From assembly GCA_027704905.1 (NCBI GenBank), contig CM050999.1, forward strand, positions 10,092,965 through 10,156,964: DNA of 64,000 nucleotides, in the 5' to 3' direction. Shown here piece by piece: positions 63,613 through 64,000 of the stretch (within the stretch, counting starts at the first letter, position 1; each line of letters opens with the position of its first letter). The stretch is from Muraenolepis orangiensis. Its lineage: Eukaryota > Chordata > Actinopteri > Gadiformes > Muraenolepididae. The translations under genes and the position numbers were made by a program. The notes beneath the pieces are model-generated. The model was not told the DNA's origin and did no database searches. It saw only the letters and a program-made list of their open reading frames with translations.

Positions 63613-64000
63613 GTGTTTCAACAAAGGTAGGTGAGAGAACAACTCGTCACCTGAAGTCCAATTATTTTACAATTTTTTTTTTTCTATAACCAATATTGAA
63701 ACAATGAATAAGACACCTTTTTCAGAATGTCCCTAGTGCCCCCTGCAATCCTTCTAAGTCCCCCTAGGGGCATATGTTACCCCCTACTTGAGATCTGGGG
63801 TCTGAGGTTCTGGGTAATGTGCCCGAATGGTAATGCTTTGTACGTTTTGCTCCGAGTTGTCTTACCTGAGAACACAGAGCAGCAGCACAGAGGCAAACAT
63901 ATATTAAAAAAGCAACAAGGAAAAGCAAACCCCCTCGGGGCTGCCTTTATTAGTCTTCATATAAAGCAGCGGTTTTCTGCAGTGGGGGGTCGGTGGGTGG

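Larger units (their letters stand above)
62104..64000 (+). other. frem2 intron 2 (continues past window)
   Basis: No further frem2 exon is recognised. Repeats at 62870-63270 and 63563-63612 are listed separately. The last 400 bases hold nothing that I can support. Confidence 0.6.

Overview
The window looks like teleost fish genomic DNA. It holds two vertebrate genes split into exons, several fish-type retroelements and hAT transposons, and an exceptional load of (CA)n, (CT)n and minisatellite arrays. The two host genes are trpc4 (minus strand, coding exons 33047 down to 17958) and the 5' part of frem2 (plus strand, from 55594, running off the right edge). They are arranged head to head. From memory, TRPC4 and FREM2 lie in the same relative orientation in the human 13q13 block, with UFM1 between them; I see no ufm1 exon here.

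Region by region. 1-4400 holds simple repeats and a LINE scrap. 4440-8251 is a frameshifted non-LTR retrotransposon, interrupted by a 736-bp non-autonomous hAT element with a perfect 8-bp target duplication. 8400-9575 is an older LINE fragment that itself carries a nested 3' end of the first family. 11486-14592 is a defective Ty3/gypsy element on the minus strand. 14600-17950 is intergenic, with two short near-perfect hairpins at 15654-15740. 17958-33047 is trpc4: ten coding exons join without a frame break to predict 916 residues. Its introns are full of microsatellites and minisatellites, and intron 3 carries a decayed LTR element with a tRNA-Lys-type primer site. 33900-51170 is intergenic: minisatellites, a dead L2-like LINE and possible LTR or MITE repeats. 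51181-53860 is an apparently intact hAT transposon with a two-exon transposase (596 residues predicted) and an 8-bp target duplication. 55180-55593 is a GC-rich region with CCAAT boxes upstream of frem2. 55594-60616 is the giant first coding exon of frem2 (signal peptide plus twelve CSPG repeats), and exon 2 is at 62014-62103.

trpc4 encodes a receptor-operated cation channel of the plasma membrane. frem2 encodes a basement-membrane protein of the Fraser complex. Nothing in the sequence suggests that they act together; their proximity looks like conserved synteny.

The most unusual signals are in trpc4. Minisatellites in intron 3 are built from copies of the gene's own exon 3 donor and exon 4 acceptor. 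Two acceptors (three counting a weaker case) have (TG)n in or near the polypyrimidine position. One intron is GC-AG, and the C-terminus is low-complexity and lacks the expected PDZ ligand. All calls rest on reading the sequence; no database search was run.
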